Below, piece by piece: positions 35,082-44,322 of a stretch of DNA of 64,000 nt; position 1 is the first letter of the stretch; each line of letters starts with the position of its first letter. The translations under genes were made by a program, and so were the position numbers. This stretch comes from Clostridium fermenticellae. GTDB taxonomy: Bacteria > Bacillota > Clostridia > Clostridiales > Clostridiaceae. The stretch covers positions 1,942,183 through 2,006,182 of the forward strand of contig NZ_CP032416.1 of assembly GCF_003600355.1 (NCBI RefSeq), read 5' to 3'. A model generated the notes under the pieces. That model saw only the letters and a list, made by a program, of their open reading frames with translations. It was not told the DNA's origin and ran no database searches.

Positions 35082-35906
35082 TTATCTTAACAACTGAAGT
35101 ACCTGCTGTGGCTGCTGATTTGCCTGAGCAAGCATAGCCTGAGCTGCCTGGGATAAAATATTTTCCTTTGAATAATCTGACATTTCTGATGCCATATCAA
35201 CATCTCTAATTCTTGACTCTGCTGTAGTCAAGTTTTCTGATGCAACTCCTAAATTGTTTATTGTATGTTCAAGCCTGTTTTGATAAGCACCAAGATGAGC
35301 TCTTTCTCCTGATACTGAATTTATAGCATTATCTATAGTAGTAATCATAGCACTTATTTCTGATGCTTTCTTTCCACTTATTACAACCTTGCTTGAATCT
35401 ACACTCAAAGCTTTAGCATTCATAGTTGCTACTGTAAGTGTAATAACCTGGTTTGAGTTAGCTCCAATCTGGAATACCATACCCTTTGCAGAACCAGTTA
35501 AAAGATTTTTAGTATTAAACTGGGTAGTACTTGCTATTCTGTTTATTTCGTTTTGAAGCTGTGTAACTTCCTTTTGAATTTGACCCCTATCAACTGTTAC
35601 ATTAGTATCATTTGCCGCCTGTACAGTAAGTTGTCTCATTCTTTGAAGGATTGCACTCGTTTCATTTAAAGCACCTTCAGCTGTTTGAATAAGTGATATT
35701 CCATCTTGTGAATTAGTAGATGCCTGATTAAGACCATTTATCTGACCTCTCATTTTTTCGGATATTGCTAGTCCTGCTGCATCATCTGATGCACTATTAA
35801 TCCTAAGACCAGAAGACAATTTCTGCATTGCCTTCGATGCATTATTTGAATTGATATTCATGTTTCTTAAAGCATTGTTTGCCATTAAATTGTGGTTAAT
35901 TATCAT
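35082..35906 (-). CDS. hag: Flagellin (main filament subunit)
   Basis: 274 residues, a short flagellin with only D0 and D1 domains. N-terminus MIINHNLMANNALRNMNINSNNASKAMQKLSSGLRINSASDDAAGLAISEKMRGQI; C-terminus ...AESRIRDVDMASEMSDYSKENILSQAAQAMLAQANQQPQQVLQLLR. Variable region minimal (about residues 145-190). No cysteine. ATG at 35906 with AAGGAGG upstream. Transcribed from its own sigma-28 promoter, with a CsrA hairpin in the leader. Probably secreted with FliS and glycosylated by the Maf proteins. Confidence 0.98.
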   Translation of the reverse strand: MIINHNLMANNALRNMNINSNNASKAMQKLSSGLRINSASDDAAGLAISEKMRGQINGLNQASTNSQDGISLIQTAEGALNETSAILQRMRQLTVQAANDTNVTVDRGQIQKEVTQLQNEINRIASTTQFNTKNLLTGSAKGMVFQIGANSNQVITLTVATMNAKALSVDSSKVVISGKKASEISAMITTIDNAINSVSGERAHLGAYQNRLEHTINNLGVASENLTTAESRIRDVDMASEMSDYSKENILSQAAQAMLAQANQQPQQVLQLLR

Positions 35907-35914
35907 AATATTTT

Positions 35915-35948
35915 CCTCCTTGATTTTAAAACTGGACATCCTTGTCCA
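35915..35948 (-). promoter_or_regulatory. CsrA binding sites in the flagellin mRNA leader
   Basis: In the minus-strand transcript a hairpin TGGACAAGGATGTCCA (35933-35948) puts AAGGAT in a loop closed by the five-pair stem TGGAC/GTCCA. This is an excellent match to the CsrA consensus ACARGGAUGU. A second GGA-containing site is the Shine-Dalgarno AAGGAGG (35915-35921). The two-site arrangement matches the Bacillus hag leader, where CsrA blocks translation until FliW removes it. csrA and fliW are encoded at 39314-40019. Confidence 0.85.
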
Positions 35949-35983
35949 AATTTTGATGTATATTTATTAACTTTACATATATT

Positions 35984-36010
35984 TTATCGTAACATTATTT
36001 CAAATCTTTA
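35984..36010 (-). promoter_or_regulatory. Sigma-28 promoter of the flagellin gene
   Basis: Minus strand: TAAA (36007-36010), 15 bases, TACGATAA (35984-35991). About 78 bases upstream of the flagellin start. Predicted transcript start near 35977, so the leader includes the CsrA hairpin. Confidence 0.88.
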
Positions 36011-36017
36011 TACTCTT

Positions 36018-36359
36018 TTATATTTTTTTACTAAAAATTTTTGGTGAGTTTCCTAAGCGTGAATAGGCATTGGCAGCTGTTTTATTCCTTGATACATCGT
36101 TAAGTTTTGTTCTTATCATATGAAGCTCATCTTTTATGAGTTTATCTGCCTTATATTCAATCTTTTCTATATTTAATCTGTTATATATATTCCTGACTTC
36201 TTCTTTTTTATCTGTCATTGATATAATTTTATTAACTAAAACCTGCCTGCATTTTATCTTATCTTCTACAGAATCAATTTTTTTATTTTCTATTAATTCT
36301 ATAATATCACCTGTACAAATTTTATATTGGATTAAAATATCCTCAAGCTCTTTGTCCAT
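36018..36359 (-). CDS. fliT: FliT-like export chaperone
   Basis: 113 residues, all helical: MDKELEDILIQYKICTGDIIELIENKKIDSVEDKIKCRQVLVNKI... like clostridial FliT proteins, which chaperone FliD. Directly follows fliD (28 bases) as in other fliD-fliS-fliT clusters. The ATG at 36359 has GGGGGA upstream. Sequence-only support for FliT is weak, so the name relies on position and fold. Confidence 0.7.
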   Translation of the reverse strand: MDKELEDILIQYKICTGDIIELIENKKIDSVEDKIKCRQVLVNKIISMTDKKEEVRNIYNRLNIEKIEYKADKLIKDELHMIRTKLNDVSRNKTAANAYSRLGNSPKIFSKKI

Positions 36360-36386
36360 ATTTAATTCCCCCAATAAAATACCTGT

Positions 36387-38156
36387 CTAACTACTGAAAA
36401 AAGAAGATAAAGCAGACTGCTGTGCATTCAACTGCTCCATAGCTGTCTCCAGTTGTGTAAACTGATTGTAATACTTAGTTTGATCATCATTCATCCTTGT
36501 CGTTAGATCATTTATAATTATCTGCTGCTGATATATTTGATCTGGAAGTGTTCCAGAACCACCTCCACCATATATACTATAATCCTCCTGCACATTGGCA
36601 TACTTTGTAAGTATAGAATTATTGTAACTGCTTCCAACTATTCCAACATTATTATTAAAAGTGTCACTTATTCTTTCAAATATACCCGATTGTTTAAATT
36701 TATCCGTTGCATCTGTACTGTCAGATGTAGTTGTAAAAAGTTTCATGACTTCATCTAAATGATTGGTAATAGCATCTGTAAACTTTGTTTCATCCGTTAT
36801 ACTGATTTTACCACCTTGAGTATAATCTGAAGACGTACTAATTCCTATGGCATTTGATCCAATATCTCCAAAGTAGAGGGTTGATGCTTTATTTCCATCG
36901 GCATCTTCAACCGGAGTATAAAATGCATTAGTCAAATCGTTTAGAAGATTTTGTAGGTTATCATCATTTCTTAAAATACCTTGTTTGGCTTTAGTTTCCC
37001 AATTGGTTATATCCGTATCACTCATAGTGCTTTTTTGGGTATCCGTAAGTGGTTTGTAATCATAATCCTTTTTTTCATTCAACTTATCTTGTATTTCACC
37101 TATTACATTGTTATATTTATCTATAAAACTTGTAATAATATCTTTTATTTTAGAAGTATCCTGACTAATTGATACACTTACAGGAATGTCACTTGTTGTA
37201 AAGCTATCATCCGGAACAGATTTTCCAACATTATCAGAGGATATGTAGTCCATTGTAGAATTTACATCAGACAATGTATATTGAACTCCATTAGCAACAA
37301 AATTGTTTGAACTGTTTTCTCCGACTATATAACTGCTTGAATCTGGTTCTTTTATAGCAAACAGCGCATCCTGCTCACCTATTCCAGATACTCCGCTTGC
37401 AGAATCTACATTTATATTAAATTTGGAAAGAAGATCTTTTGCTGTTGTATCTGTATCTGACACATTTCCAATTTTCAAACTCGACGATGCTCCTGTGTCC
37501 GCCGTCTGAATTGAAAATGTTCCTGTGAGGTCATTTAATTTAGCCGTTACCGCCCCGTTAGTCTGAGTTTTTATTGCAGATGCCAGATCATTAATAGTAG
37601 ATGAATCTGTTATATTAAGATCAATCTGAACGGGATCTTTTCCGTCATATGATAATTTTAATGAATACTTTCCAGTGCTTAACCCTAGATCAGTTAACTT
37701 TGTTGAGTTAGATGCATCTTTATTATCTGATGTTTTAACCTTTGATGTTCCTTCTATTGAAGATGCCGCAGCAAGCTGCTTTACTAGGATCTTGTAATTT
37801 CCTGCTGCTGCCGTAGAATTAGCTTTGGCATCTACAACCATAGTATCGGTACTAACTGCTGCCATATTATCATAATTATTTGAGGACAACAAACAATTGG
37901 CTGAATTAGTTATATCAAAATATGAATTCTGTAAATCCTTTATATCACTTATAATACTTTGATAAGCTTCTTGTTTCCATTGTATCAGCTGCTGCTGCTG
38001 CTTTGCCGAATCAACTTTAGTCTGATCTGATGTAAGCATCTTTTTAACCATTGCATCTATATCCAGTCCTGTATTGAGTCCCGTTATTCTGAGCATATTT
38101 CCTCCACCAGATCCAGTTCCAATTGTACTACTAGTACTGCTTGTACTACTTGACAT
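36387..38156 (-). CDS. fliD: Flagellar filament cap protein FliD
   Basis: 589 residues. N-terminal FliD motif MLRITGLNTGLDIDAMVKKMLTSDQTKVDSAKQQQQLIQWKQEAYQSIISDIKDLQ (about residues 21-75); C-terminal coiled region IINDLTTRMNDDQTKYYNQFTQLETAMEQLNAQQSALSSFFSS. Middle domains are Ser/Thr/Asp-rich. It starts with an unusual 19-residue Ser/Thr/Gly stretch. It caps the filament and helps flagellin insert. Confidence 0.96.
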   Translation of the reverse strand: MSSSTSSTSSTIGTGSGGGNMLRITGLNTGLDIDAMVKKMLTSDQTKVDSAKQQQQLIQWKQEAYQSIISDIKDLQNSYFDITNSANCLLSSNNYDNMAAVSTDTMVVDAKANSTAAAGNYKILVKQLAAASSIEGTSKVKTSDNKDASNSTKLTDLGLSTGKYSLKLSYDGKDPVQIDLNITDSSTINDLASAIKTQTNGAVTAKLNDLTGTFSIQTADTGASSSLKIGNVSDTDTTAKDLLSKFNINVDSASGVSGIGEQDALFAIKEPDSSSYIVGENSSNNFVANGVQYTLSDVNSTMDYISSDNVGKSVPDDSFTTSDIPVSVSISQDTSKIKDIITSFIDKYNNVIGEIQDKLNEKKDYDYKPLTDTQKSTMSDTDITNWETKAKQGILRNDDNLQNLLNDLTNAFYTPVEDADGNKASTLYFGDIGSNAIGISTSSDYTQGGKISITDETKFTDAITNHLDEVMKLFTTTSDSTDATDKFKQSGIFERISDTFNNNVGIVGSSYNNSILTKYANVQEDYSIYGGGGSGTLPDQIYQQQIIINDLTTRMNDDQTKYYNQFTQLETAMEQLNAQQSALSSFFSS

Positions 38157-38173
38157 AGTTATCTCCTCCTAAC

Positions 38174-38560
38174 CTATTTATTTTTTTTAGAAATTTTATA
38201 TGCCTCACTCCACATATCTCTTACATTTTCTATAAAAGGTATGACTTCATCCATTATTTTTTCATCCTTTTTCATATTAGCATCCATGAGCCTTCTCACT
38301 ATAAAGTCATATAGACTCATAAGCTGCTTTCCCCAATTGGATGCCTTAGAAATATCTAAGGAAGCCATAAGCTCATAAAATATATTTTCGGTCTTAATTA
38401 TATTTTCATGGGCCCTTTTTATATCATTATCGATTATGGCCTGTCTCCCTATTTTAGAAAATTTAACTGCACCATCCACAAGCATAAGTAAAAGCTGTTC
38501 TTTTGAAGCATAATTTACACTGTTAGATTTATAAACATTATATGCATTTTGAGAATACAT
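38174..38560 (-). CDS. fliS: Flagellin export chaperone FliS
   Basis: 128 residues: NAYNVYKSNSVNYASKEQLLLMLVDGAVKFSKIGRQAI near the start and SLYDFIVRRLMDANMKKDEKIMDEVIPFIENVRDMWSEAYK at the end are diagnostic of FliS. It binds the flagellin C-terminus in the cytosol and, in Bacillus, releases FliW to antagonise CsrA. Just downstream of the flaG/csrA/fliW group. Confidence 0.96.
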   Translation of the reverse strand: MYSQNAYNVYKSNSVNYASKEQLLLMLVDGAVKFSKIGRQAIIDNDIKRAHENIIKTENIFYELMASLDISKASNWGKQLMSLYDFIVRRLMDANMKKDEKIMDEVIPFIENVRDMWSEAYKISKKNK

Positions 38561-38582
38561 AAAATCAACTCCTGTATATCAT

Positions 38583-38894
38583 TTATTTTTTTACATCCAA
38601 GATATTTCCTCTAAAATCGGTCTTGAGTTCAGTATCCTTATCTTCTTTATAAGCTGGCACATTTAAATCATCTGTCTTAACAGCTGAAACTAAAATAATT
38701 TTTTTCTTTTTTGTGTCATCTTTATTTTGATATTTTTTCAGTTCTCCGTAAAAATCCTGTGGATTACTTTCTTTTTTGTTTTTAGCATCCTTATTTATTA
38801 CAACTCCAGATTTAATATGAACTTTTCCAGTACTCGTAGTCTTTTGTATTCTTTCACGCAGTTCGCGATCAACCTTGTCAAGTCTAAAATCCAT
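38583..38894 (-). CDS. Orphan Lys/Asp-rich protein between flaG and fliS
   Basis: 103 residues, strongly charged and probably largely disordered (KKESNPQDFYGELKKYQNKDDTKKKKIILVSAVKTDDLNVPAYKEDKDTELKTDFRGNILDVKK). A possible N-terminal helix DFRLDKVDRELRERIQ. Good Shine-Dalgarno (CGGAGGTG). No recognised family. Its place suggests a secreted or regulatory late flagellar protein, but this is inference. Confidence 0.65.
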   Translation of the reverse strand: MDFRLDKVDRELRERIQKTTSTGKVHIKSGVVINKDAKNKKESNPQDFYGELKKYQNKDDTKKKKIILVSAVKTDDLNVPAYKEDKDTELKTDFRGNILDVKK

Positions 38895-38940
38895 AAAAAC
38901 ACCTCCGGGATACTAATAAATTTTGTTTTTATATAGCCTT

Positions 38941-39294
38941 TCACACCTTTTTATCTACAAACATGCCTGCCATCTCACAAAACTTATCAACCATATCTAT
39001 TATGCTCTTTGGCGGAAGTTCTTTAATAACGTCCTCAGTATTGTCATCAATTACTTTAACCACTATATCTTTAAATTTTCCGTAGACTTCGTATTTTAAA
39101 TGAGTTGATTTATCCTCAAGCAATTTGTTAAACTTGTCCAACGCCCTTTTTATATCCGTTTCTGAAACTCTTTTATTACTTGACTTGACATTATTCTCCG
39201 CCTTTTCACAAGAAGCAATAACCTTAGCTGTAGTTTTATCACTATTAAAAATCTCTGCCTTCTGTCTTCCCTGACTTACAACATTAACTTCCAT
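38941..39294 (-). CDS. flaG: FlaG family flagellar protein
   Basis: 117 residues. The C-terminal half fits FlaG: LDKFNKLLEDKSTHLKYEVYGKFKDIVVKVIDDNTEDVIKELPPKSIIDMVDKFCEMAGMFVDKKV, with the conserved VVKVIDxxTxEVIxxIPP block. FlaG is linked to filament length control. Located in the usual place upstream of fliD. Confidence 0.92.
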   Translation of the reverse strand: MEVNVVSQGRQKAEIFNSDKTTAKVIASCEKAENNVKSSNKRVSETDIKRALDKFNKLLEDKSTHLKYEVYGKFKDIVVKVIDDNTEDVIKELPPKSIIDMVDKFCEMAGMFVDKKV

Positions 39295-39313
39295 GCTAAC
39301 ACCTCATTTTTAA

Positions 39314-39538
39314 TTATATATCTCTTTTATCTATCTTCTTTAATAAAGAAATATCCGATGAAACTGCACTCTTATTTTCAGATTCAATTTCCTTATAAAG
39401 TTCCTTTCTCAAGATCGTTATATCCTTTGGTGCAGATATGGAAAGTTTTACCGATCCATCGTCTATTTTCGTGACTGTAATTTCCACATCTTCACCTATC
39501 AAAATCGATTGTCCCTTTTTTCTGCTTATAACTAACAC
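39314..39538 (-). CDS. csrA: Translational regulator CsrA
   Basis: 74 residues: [51 protein letters not shown], the complete CsrA beta core, plus a short C-terminal extension. RNA-binding dimer that blocks ribosomes at GGA motifs; its likely target is the flagellin leader at 35915-35948. GTG start at 39538. Directly downstream of fliW, its protein antagonist. Confidence 0.97.
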   Translation of the reverse strand: MLVISRKKGQSILIGEDVEITVTKIDDGSVKLSISAPKDITILRKELYKEIESENKSAVSSDISLLKKIDKRDI

Positions 39539-39596
39539 AATACTTCAGCTCCCTTCAGTGTATTAAAGGTTTAGGCTAGAATTTAAAAATTCTCTA

Positions 39597-40019
39597 CTAC
39601 CTGACAATAGGATATTTTATTAAATAATCTGGATTATCCAATATTATTTGTTCCCCCAAACACTTTTTTATATTTATGATTATAGGAGCTTTTAGATTTA
39701 TTGTAATACCTTCTACTTTTGAATTTAATGTAACTGTTGTCAGTACTACAACTTCATTTTTATTCTCAATTTTTAATTCTTTCATCTTTTTGTCATCAAG
39801 TTCAAATTCATAATCCTTCACGATATAAAAAGGGGATATAACAATTAATCCTATACTTTTGTCTTCTACAGAATGGAGTACACTAAAATCTTCATTTCCC
39901 TCCACTTTAAAAAGTATAAATTTCTTTAATTTTTCAAACCCTGGAATACCTTTTTTAAAATAAATAATTTCATCTTCTTTATAATCCACTACTCCATGAT
40001 ATTTTGTTCTTAATTTCAT
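39597..40019 (-). CDS. fliW: Flagellar assembly factor FliW
   Basis: 140 residues: IIYFKKGIPGFEKLKKFILFKVEGNEDFSVLHSVEDKSIGLIVISPF and VVLTTVTLNSKVEGITINLKAPIIINIKKCLGEQIILDNPDYLIKYPI are diagnostic. FliW binds CsrA and flagellin in turn, forming a homeostatic switch for flagellin synthesis. Partners csrA and hag are both in the window. Confidence 0.96.
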   Translation of the reverse strand: MKLRTKYHGVVDYKEDEIIYFKKGIPGFEKLKKFILFKVEGNEDFSVLHSVEDKSIGLIVISPFYIVKDYEFELDDKKMKELKIENKNEVVVLTTVTLNSKVEGITINLKAPIIINIKKCLGEQIILDNPDYLIKYPIVR

Positions 40020-40038
40020 AATTTTACCATTCCTTTAA

Positions 40039-41619
40039 CTATGATAAATAATCCATAAGTGTTGGTTGAATTATCTTAGCACTTGTCTGGAGAGATGCAA
40101 GGTATACTGTCTGAGCAGTAGCATACTGCATAATTACCTTAGTCATGTCTACTTTTTGGGTTTTTGAAAGTATATCAGTCATATCTGTACTAAAATCTGA
40201 ATTTTGTGTTTGTGCAGCAGTCATTCTATTTTCTGTAGAACCAACATTTGAACGTACCTTCAGAATTTGTGTTATAGCTTTATCAAGATCATTTAAATCA
40301 TCTCCTGAAATTGCCTTTTGTGCAGCATCAGAATTTAATGCACCTGTGTCATCCTTTCCATCAAGATTATTCACTATCCTTTTAAACAAATCTATTATAT
40401 TATCTGTAGATCCACTTCCATAATTTATGACATCAGATGCTGAAACATTGTACTGTACTAAAACTCCTTGTGATATTTCCGTTTGCCTTTTAGAATCTAT
40501 CTGACTTAACTCTATATTCGGAATCTCTTTTGAAGCTGCAGATGTAAGATCGCTCGTAACCGTGGAATTCTTTAAGAAAACTGTATCATTAGTTAATGTG
40601 TCGAATCTTATCTTACCATCTGAAGTCTTCTGTGCCAGTACTTTCCCTTTCAAATCAGAATTAGCTGAAATTTTATTATTTATATCTTTTACAACATCAT
40701 CTACATCTGCACCACTAGCAAATGAAGACAATGTTATCTTTGAATCTTCAGTTGCACCATTTACATTAAATACAATGCCCTTGCCTGACCAGTTGGATGC
40801 AGTAAATCCATCTGACACAACCGGTGGCAAATCCTTAATCGTTTGGTTGTCACTTGAATTATAAGAAAGGACAGTATTCTTTACAAGTGAAAAGGTATAA
40901 GTGTCATTTACCTTGGTATTCAAATTCGGACTAAACTTTAAATCCAATCCATCTATCTTAACATAGTTTGTTGAAACAAATGTTGGAGTAATACTTGTCC
41001 ATGTTTTCCCTCCATCAGTAGATTTGACGCAATTTACACCTTCTATATTGCCATTTCCCTTTGCATCAATAGATGACACTCCTATTTCATACATAGTATC
41101 TGAAGCTTCCGTAGAATCCCCCGAGATAGTTACATCACTTCCGTCTGGATTAGATTTAGTCGTAATATACTCACTTTGGGCTCCTGTAGGTTTTGAAGAC
41201 CCTTTAGTACCTCCAAAAATAAACTCCCCCTGTGAATTTGAATTAAGTATTCCAGATAAACTGCTTATATACTGATTTATCTCGTCCTTAATTTTTGAAA
41301 GATCATCAGATTTTAGCACTCCGTTGCCAGCTTTAACTAAGTCATCTCTTATTTTAGAATATATATCTCCTATTTGACTAAGCGCGGTATCTGTAGACTG
41401 CATCCAATTACTAGTATTAGTTATATTTTTGCCATACTGTGTATTTGCATTTATAGATGACTGCATCTGCATAGTTATAGATACATCAAAAGGTGCATCT
41501 GATGGTCTTGAAAAATTATTCTGCGTTGTTATCTGCTGCTGAATATTCTTAAGATTATTCAAATTGGCCTGCATATCATTTAAATAATTGTCAGAAATCA
41601 TCTTATTTGTGATTCTCAT
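40039..41619 (-). CDS. flgL: Hook-filament junction protein FlgL
   Basis: 526 residues, longer than the ~300 typical of FlgL because of a large variable middle (about residues 140-400). N-terminus MRITNKMISDNYLNDMQANLNNLKNIQQQITTQNNFSRPSDAPF and C-terminus RMTAAQTQNSDFSTDMTDILSKTQKVDMTKVIMQYATAQTVYLASLQTSAKII are characteristic. It joins FlgK to the filament and is secreted with FlgN. Confidence 0.94.
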   Translation of the reverse strand: MRITNKMISDNYLNDMQANLNNLKNIQQQITTQNNFSRPSDAPFDVSITMQMQSSINANTQYGKNITNTSNWMQSTDTALSQIGDIYSKIRDDLVKAGNGVLKSDDLSKIKDEINQYISSLSGILNSNSQGEFIFGGTKGSSKPTGAQSEYITTKSNPDGSDVTISGDSTEASDTMYEIGVSSIDAKGNGNIEGVNCVKSTDGGKTWTSITPTFVSTNYVKIDGLDLKFSPNLNTKVNDTYTFSLVKNTVLSYNSSDNQTIKDLPPVVSDGFTASNWSGKGIVFNVNGATEDSKITLSSFASGADVDDVVKDINNKISANSDLKGKVLAQKTSDGKIRFDTLTNDTVFLKNSTVTSDLTSAASKEIPNIELSQIDSKRQTEISQGVLVQYNVSASDVINYGSGSTDNIIDLFKRIVNNLDGKDDTGALNSDAAQKAISGDDLNDLDKAITQILKVRSNVGSTENRMTAAQTQNSDFSTDMTDILSKTQKVDMTKVIMQYATAQTVYLASLQTSAKIIQPTLMDYLS

Positions 41620-41631
41620 TTAAATTCCTCC

Positions 41632-43548
41632 CTATTTCTTAAGTCCATTTATAACAACATTAAGAAGTTCATCAACTGTTGCTATGATCTTTCCATTTGC
41701 CTGATAACAATGTTGAAATTGCACCAAATTTGCCATTTCTTCATCTAATGAAACTCCTGATATAGAATTTCTGACTTCTAAGGCACTATTCAGTATATTT
41801 GTGTTGCTTGTTATATTGTCTTTTATGCCTAACTCATCCGAGCCTATCGTTGAAACAATTTTCCTGAAATTAGTATCAAATGTCATATCTGTTGTATTTC
41901 CTTTTATCGTATAAATAGGTGCTGATCCTATTGTCGAATCTTCTTCAAATATATTATTACTTAAAAATGCAGCTTTATCTGTTGTATTTTCTATAGAAGT
42001 TATACCTATTCTTTGATCCCGGAGCATTTCGATTGCTACAGCCCTCGTTCCATCATTTTCTGCACTAATTCTATTTCCGTCAGAATCATATTGTGCTGCC
42101 GACTTTATCAAATTAGGGTTATCTAATATTGCTTCATTTATCGTTATATTGGCAGCAGTTATTCCCTTTTCAGCATCACTGACACTCGATGCATCTGTGT
42201 AATTTGACTCCATTAGTGAATTTACAAAAAAATTATTAATGTTTGTACTTGTGTCAGCTAAAGCATCCGGGCTCTGACTTATTATGGCATTCACAGCAAA
42301 TGCAAGAGCTTTTGCTTCCTGATCCAATTGACTCTGGTATTTATCTATATACTGCTGTGCCTGTACATATCCATTCATATCCCCAGACGGCGGCTGAAAA
42401 ATAGCCAGATCCTCAAATTTAACCGATGCACTTCCATCTGATGCTATGGTTCCTTGAACAATACCCTGCGATTTAACCGATTTATCAACCTTTAAAGCAG
42501 TACCAGACGAATCGGCCCATATTACTCTTGCTGTATTTAATTGTTTATATTTGTCTTCTGTGCTAACATAATCATCATCACCGGGTTTACCTGTATCCTC
42601 AATGTCTACAGTTATTGTTACCTTATTGCTTTCAGAAGACTTATCTCCATTTTTATAATAAGTGACAGTATATTTTCCAGCTTCTCCTGCCTGCTGCCCA
42701 TCAGCAGGCTTAATATCATTTATATAAGAAAATCTATACCCACCATCCGGATCACTTGAATCAACAAGATTTATACTTGTTCCATCAGCCGATAGCGGGG
42801 GAATACCATTATTATTAGTTACTTCACTGCTATCGCTTTCATTTGATGTAGTTAAATCTATACCTTCATTTTTTCTGCTTACTATATTTATTCCAAATTG
42901 AGAACTTAAATTATCTATCAAATTGTCCCTTTGATCCATTAAATCATTAGGCGTCTGTCCTGATGATTCAAGTTTCTCTATTTGTTGGTTTAACGAATTT
43001 ATTTTATCAAGTACACTATTAACATTTGTAATCAAAGTTTCCTGTATCTTATCTTGTGCATCTTCCTTCAATTGGGCAAGTTTATTAGACATCTCATTTA
43101 AATTATCAGTAAGGGCACGTGCTGCTTTTGCAACCCCGGACTTAGAATCATATTCTCCTCCATGCGTACCTAGGGTATTCCATGCATCAAAAAACTGGCC
43201 AAGTAAATACGAAAATCCAGACTTATCATCAGTTGGTTCATTTATTATATCCTCAACCTGACTTAAAAACGTACTGGCTGCACTATATTTTTCAACTGTA
43301 CTGTTGCTAGATCTTACAGAATAATCATTAAAAGAATCCCTTATTCTATTTATGTCAACTACATCAACACCCGTTCCCATTTGTCCTGGATACGCTGTAG
43401 CAGGCCTTGATGCTTGAAATTCGGCCCTCTGCCTTGTATATCCGGAAGTATTTGCATTAGCTATATTATGTGAAGTTACATTTATTGCATCCTGCTGGGC
43501 AAATAACCCGCTTTTTCCTACATCTAAAATTCCAAATAACCCTGCCAT
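41632..43548 (-). CDS. flgK: Hook-filament junction protein FlgK
   Basis: 638 residues. N-terminal rod motif GLFAQQDAINVTSHNIANANTSGYTRQRAEFQAS, then ...YLLGQFFDAWNTLGTH, and C-terminal SGVSLDEEMANLVQFQHCYQANGKIIATVDELLNVVINGLKK. Slightly longer than average, with an Asp/Ser-rich insertion (about residues 230-330). Connects the hook to FlgL. Confidence 0.96.
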   Translation of the reverse strand: MAGLFGILDVGKSGLFAQQDAINVTSHNIANANTSGYTRQRAEFQASRPATAYPGQMGTGVDVVDINRIRDSFNDYSVRSSNSTVEKYSAASTFLSQVEDIINEPTDDKSGFSYLLGQFFDAWNTLGTHGGEYDSKSGVAKAARALTDNLNEMSNKLAQLKEDAQDKIQETLITNVNSVLDKINSLNQQIEKLESSGQTPNDLMDQRDNLIDNLSSQFGINIVSRKNEGIDLTTSNESDSSEVTNNNGIPPLSADGTSINLVDSSDPDGGYRFSYINDIKPADGQQAGEAGKYTVTYYKNGDKSSESNKVTITVDIEDTGKPGDDDYVSTEDKYKQLNTARVIWADSSGTALKVDKSVKSQGIVQGTIASDGSASVKFEDLAIFQPPSGDMNGYVQAQQYIDKYQSQLDQEAKALAFAVNAIISQSPDALADTSTNINNFFVNSLMESNYTDASSVSDAEKGITAANITINEAILDNPNLIKSAAQYDSDGNRISAENDGTRAVAIEMLRDQRIGITSIENTTDKAAFLSNNIFEEDSTIGSAPIYTIKGNTTDMTFDTNFRKIVSTIGSDELGIKDNITSNTNILNSALEVRNSISGVSLDEEMANLVQFQHCYQANGKIIATVDELLNVVINGLKK

Positions 43549-43551
43549 ACT

Positions 43552-43962
43552 CTATTTACGCCTCCCATATGAATTGTAAGTTCTTGGCTTCCTATTAGGA
43601 TTCAGTACATTTAACATTTGTGTAGTATAATTGAGTCCCTGTCTTATTAGTACTTCATTTGTATCTTTCTGCAAATTTAACTTATGAATTAAATTTTGTA
43701 TGTTTTCAAAGTTTTCTTTTAAAACTTCATTATCAGATTCTAAAATCAAAGCAGTCATTGACTTTCCATTTACAAGCTTTCTTCTCTCAACTTCGCACTT
43801 TGCAACACTTCTCGCACAATTCTCTATCTTCTCCCTAACCGCATCTAGTGCAAAAACATTCTTTTTTGTTATATAATTAAACTGCTCACAGAGTGATTTA
43901 AAAAGTTCATCTAATGCACTGTATTCTTCAAGCATTATAGAGTTCAATTGTTCCAAATACAT
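43552..43962 (-). CDS. flgN: FlgN family export chaperone
   Basis: 136 residues, a helical protein with the FlgN pattern (LEEYSALDELFKSLCEQFNYITKKNVFALDAVREKIENCARSVAKCEVERRKLV). FlgN chaperones FlgK and FlgL, whose genes follow; in enterics it also aids FlgM translation. Directly follows flgM. Confidence 0.87.
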   Translation of the reverse strand: MYLEQLNSIMLEEYSALDELFKSLCEQFNYITKKNVFALDAVREKIENCARSVAKCEVERRKLVNGKSMTALILESDNEVLKENFENIQNLIHKLNLQKDTNEVLIRQGLNYTTQMLNVLNPNRKPRTYNSYGRRK

Positions 43963-43977
43963 ATTCTACCTCCACAT

Positions 43978-44262
43978 TTAAAGTTTACGTGATTTTGCTT
44001 CCTTTATGCCCTGCATCATCTTCTGTGCAATTTTACGTGAATCTGGTCTATATGTTCCATTTTCTATCTTATCCTTAAGTTCTTTTATCTTATCTGTATT
44101 ATCAACATACTTATCATCAAGTGAATAGGTGCTCAAGTTTTTTCCCAAACGTGATATTTGTATACTGTCATTTTGTTTAGCATCCTGTTTTTTGTCAACA
44201 TTTCTTTTATTTACATTATACAAATTTACAATATTACTTGAACTAATTCCATTTACTTTCAT
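43978..44262 (-). CDS. flgM: Anti-sigma-28 factor FlgM
   Basis: 94 residues. MKVNGISSSNIVNLYNVNKRN at the N-terminus, a mostly disordered middle with DSIQISRLGKNLS, and C-terminal DKIKELKDKIENGTYRPDSRKIAQKMMQGI, the sigma-28-binding region of FlgM. It holds sigma-28 inactive until exported through the hook. The ATG at 44262 is chosen because the GTG at 44274 overlaps AGGAG. It is under its own sigma-28 promoter, giving negative feedback. Confidence 0.94.
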   Translation of the reverse strand: MKVNGISSSNIVNLYNVNKRNVDKKQDAKQNDSIQISRLGKNLSTYSLDDKYVDNTDKIKELKDKIENGTYRPDSRKIAQKMMQGIKEAKSRKL

Positions 44263-44322
44263 ACATATATACACTCCTAACCTATACTTTGAAAACTTTA
44301 TATTAAGCTGTTACTATTAATA

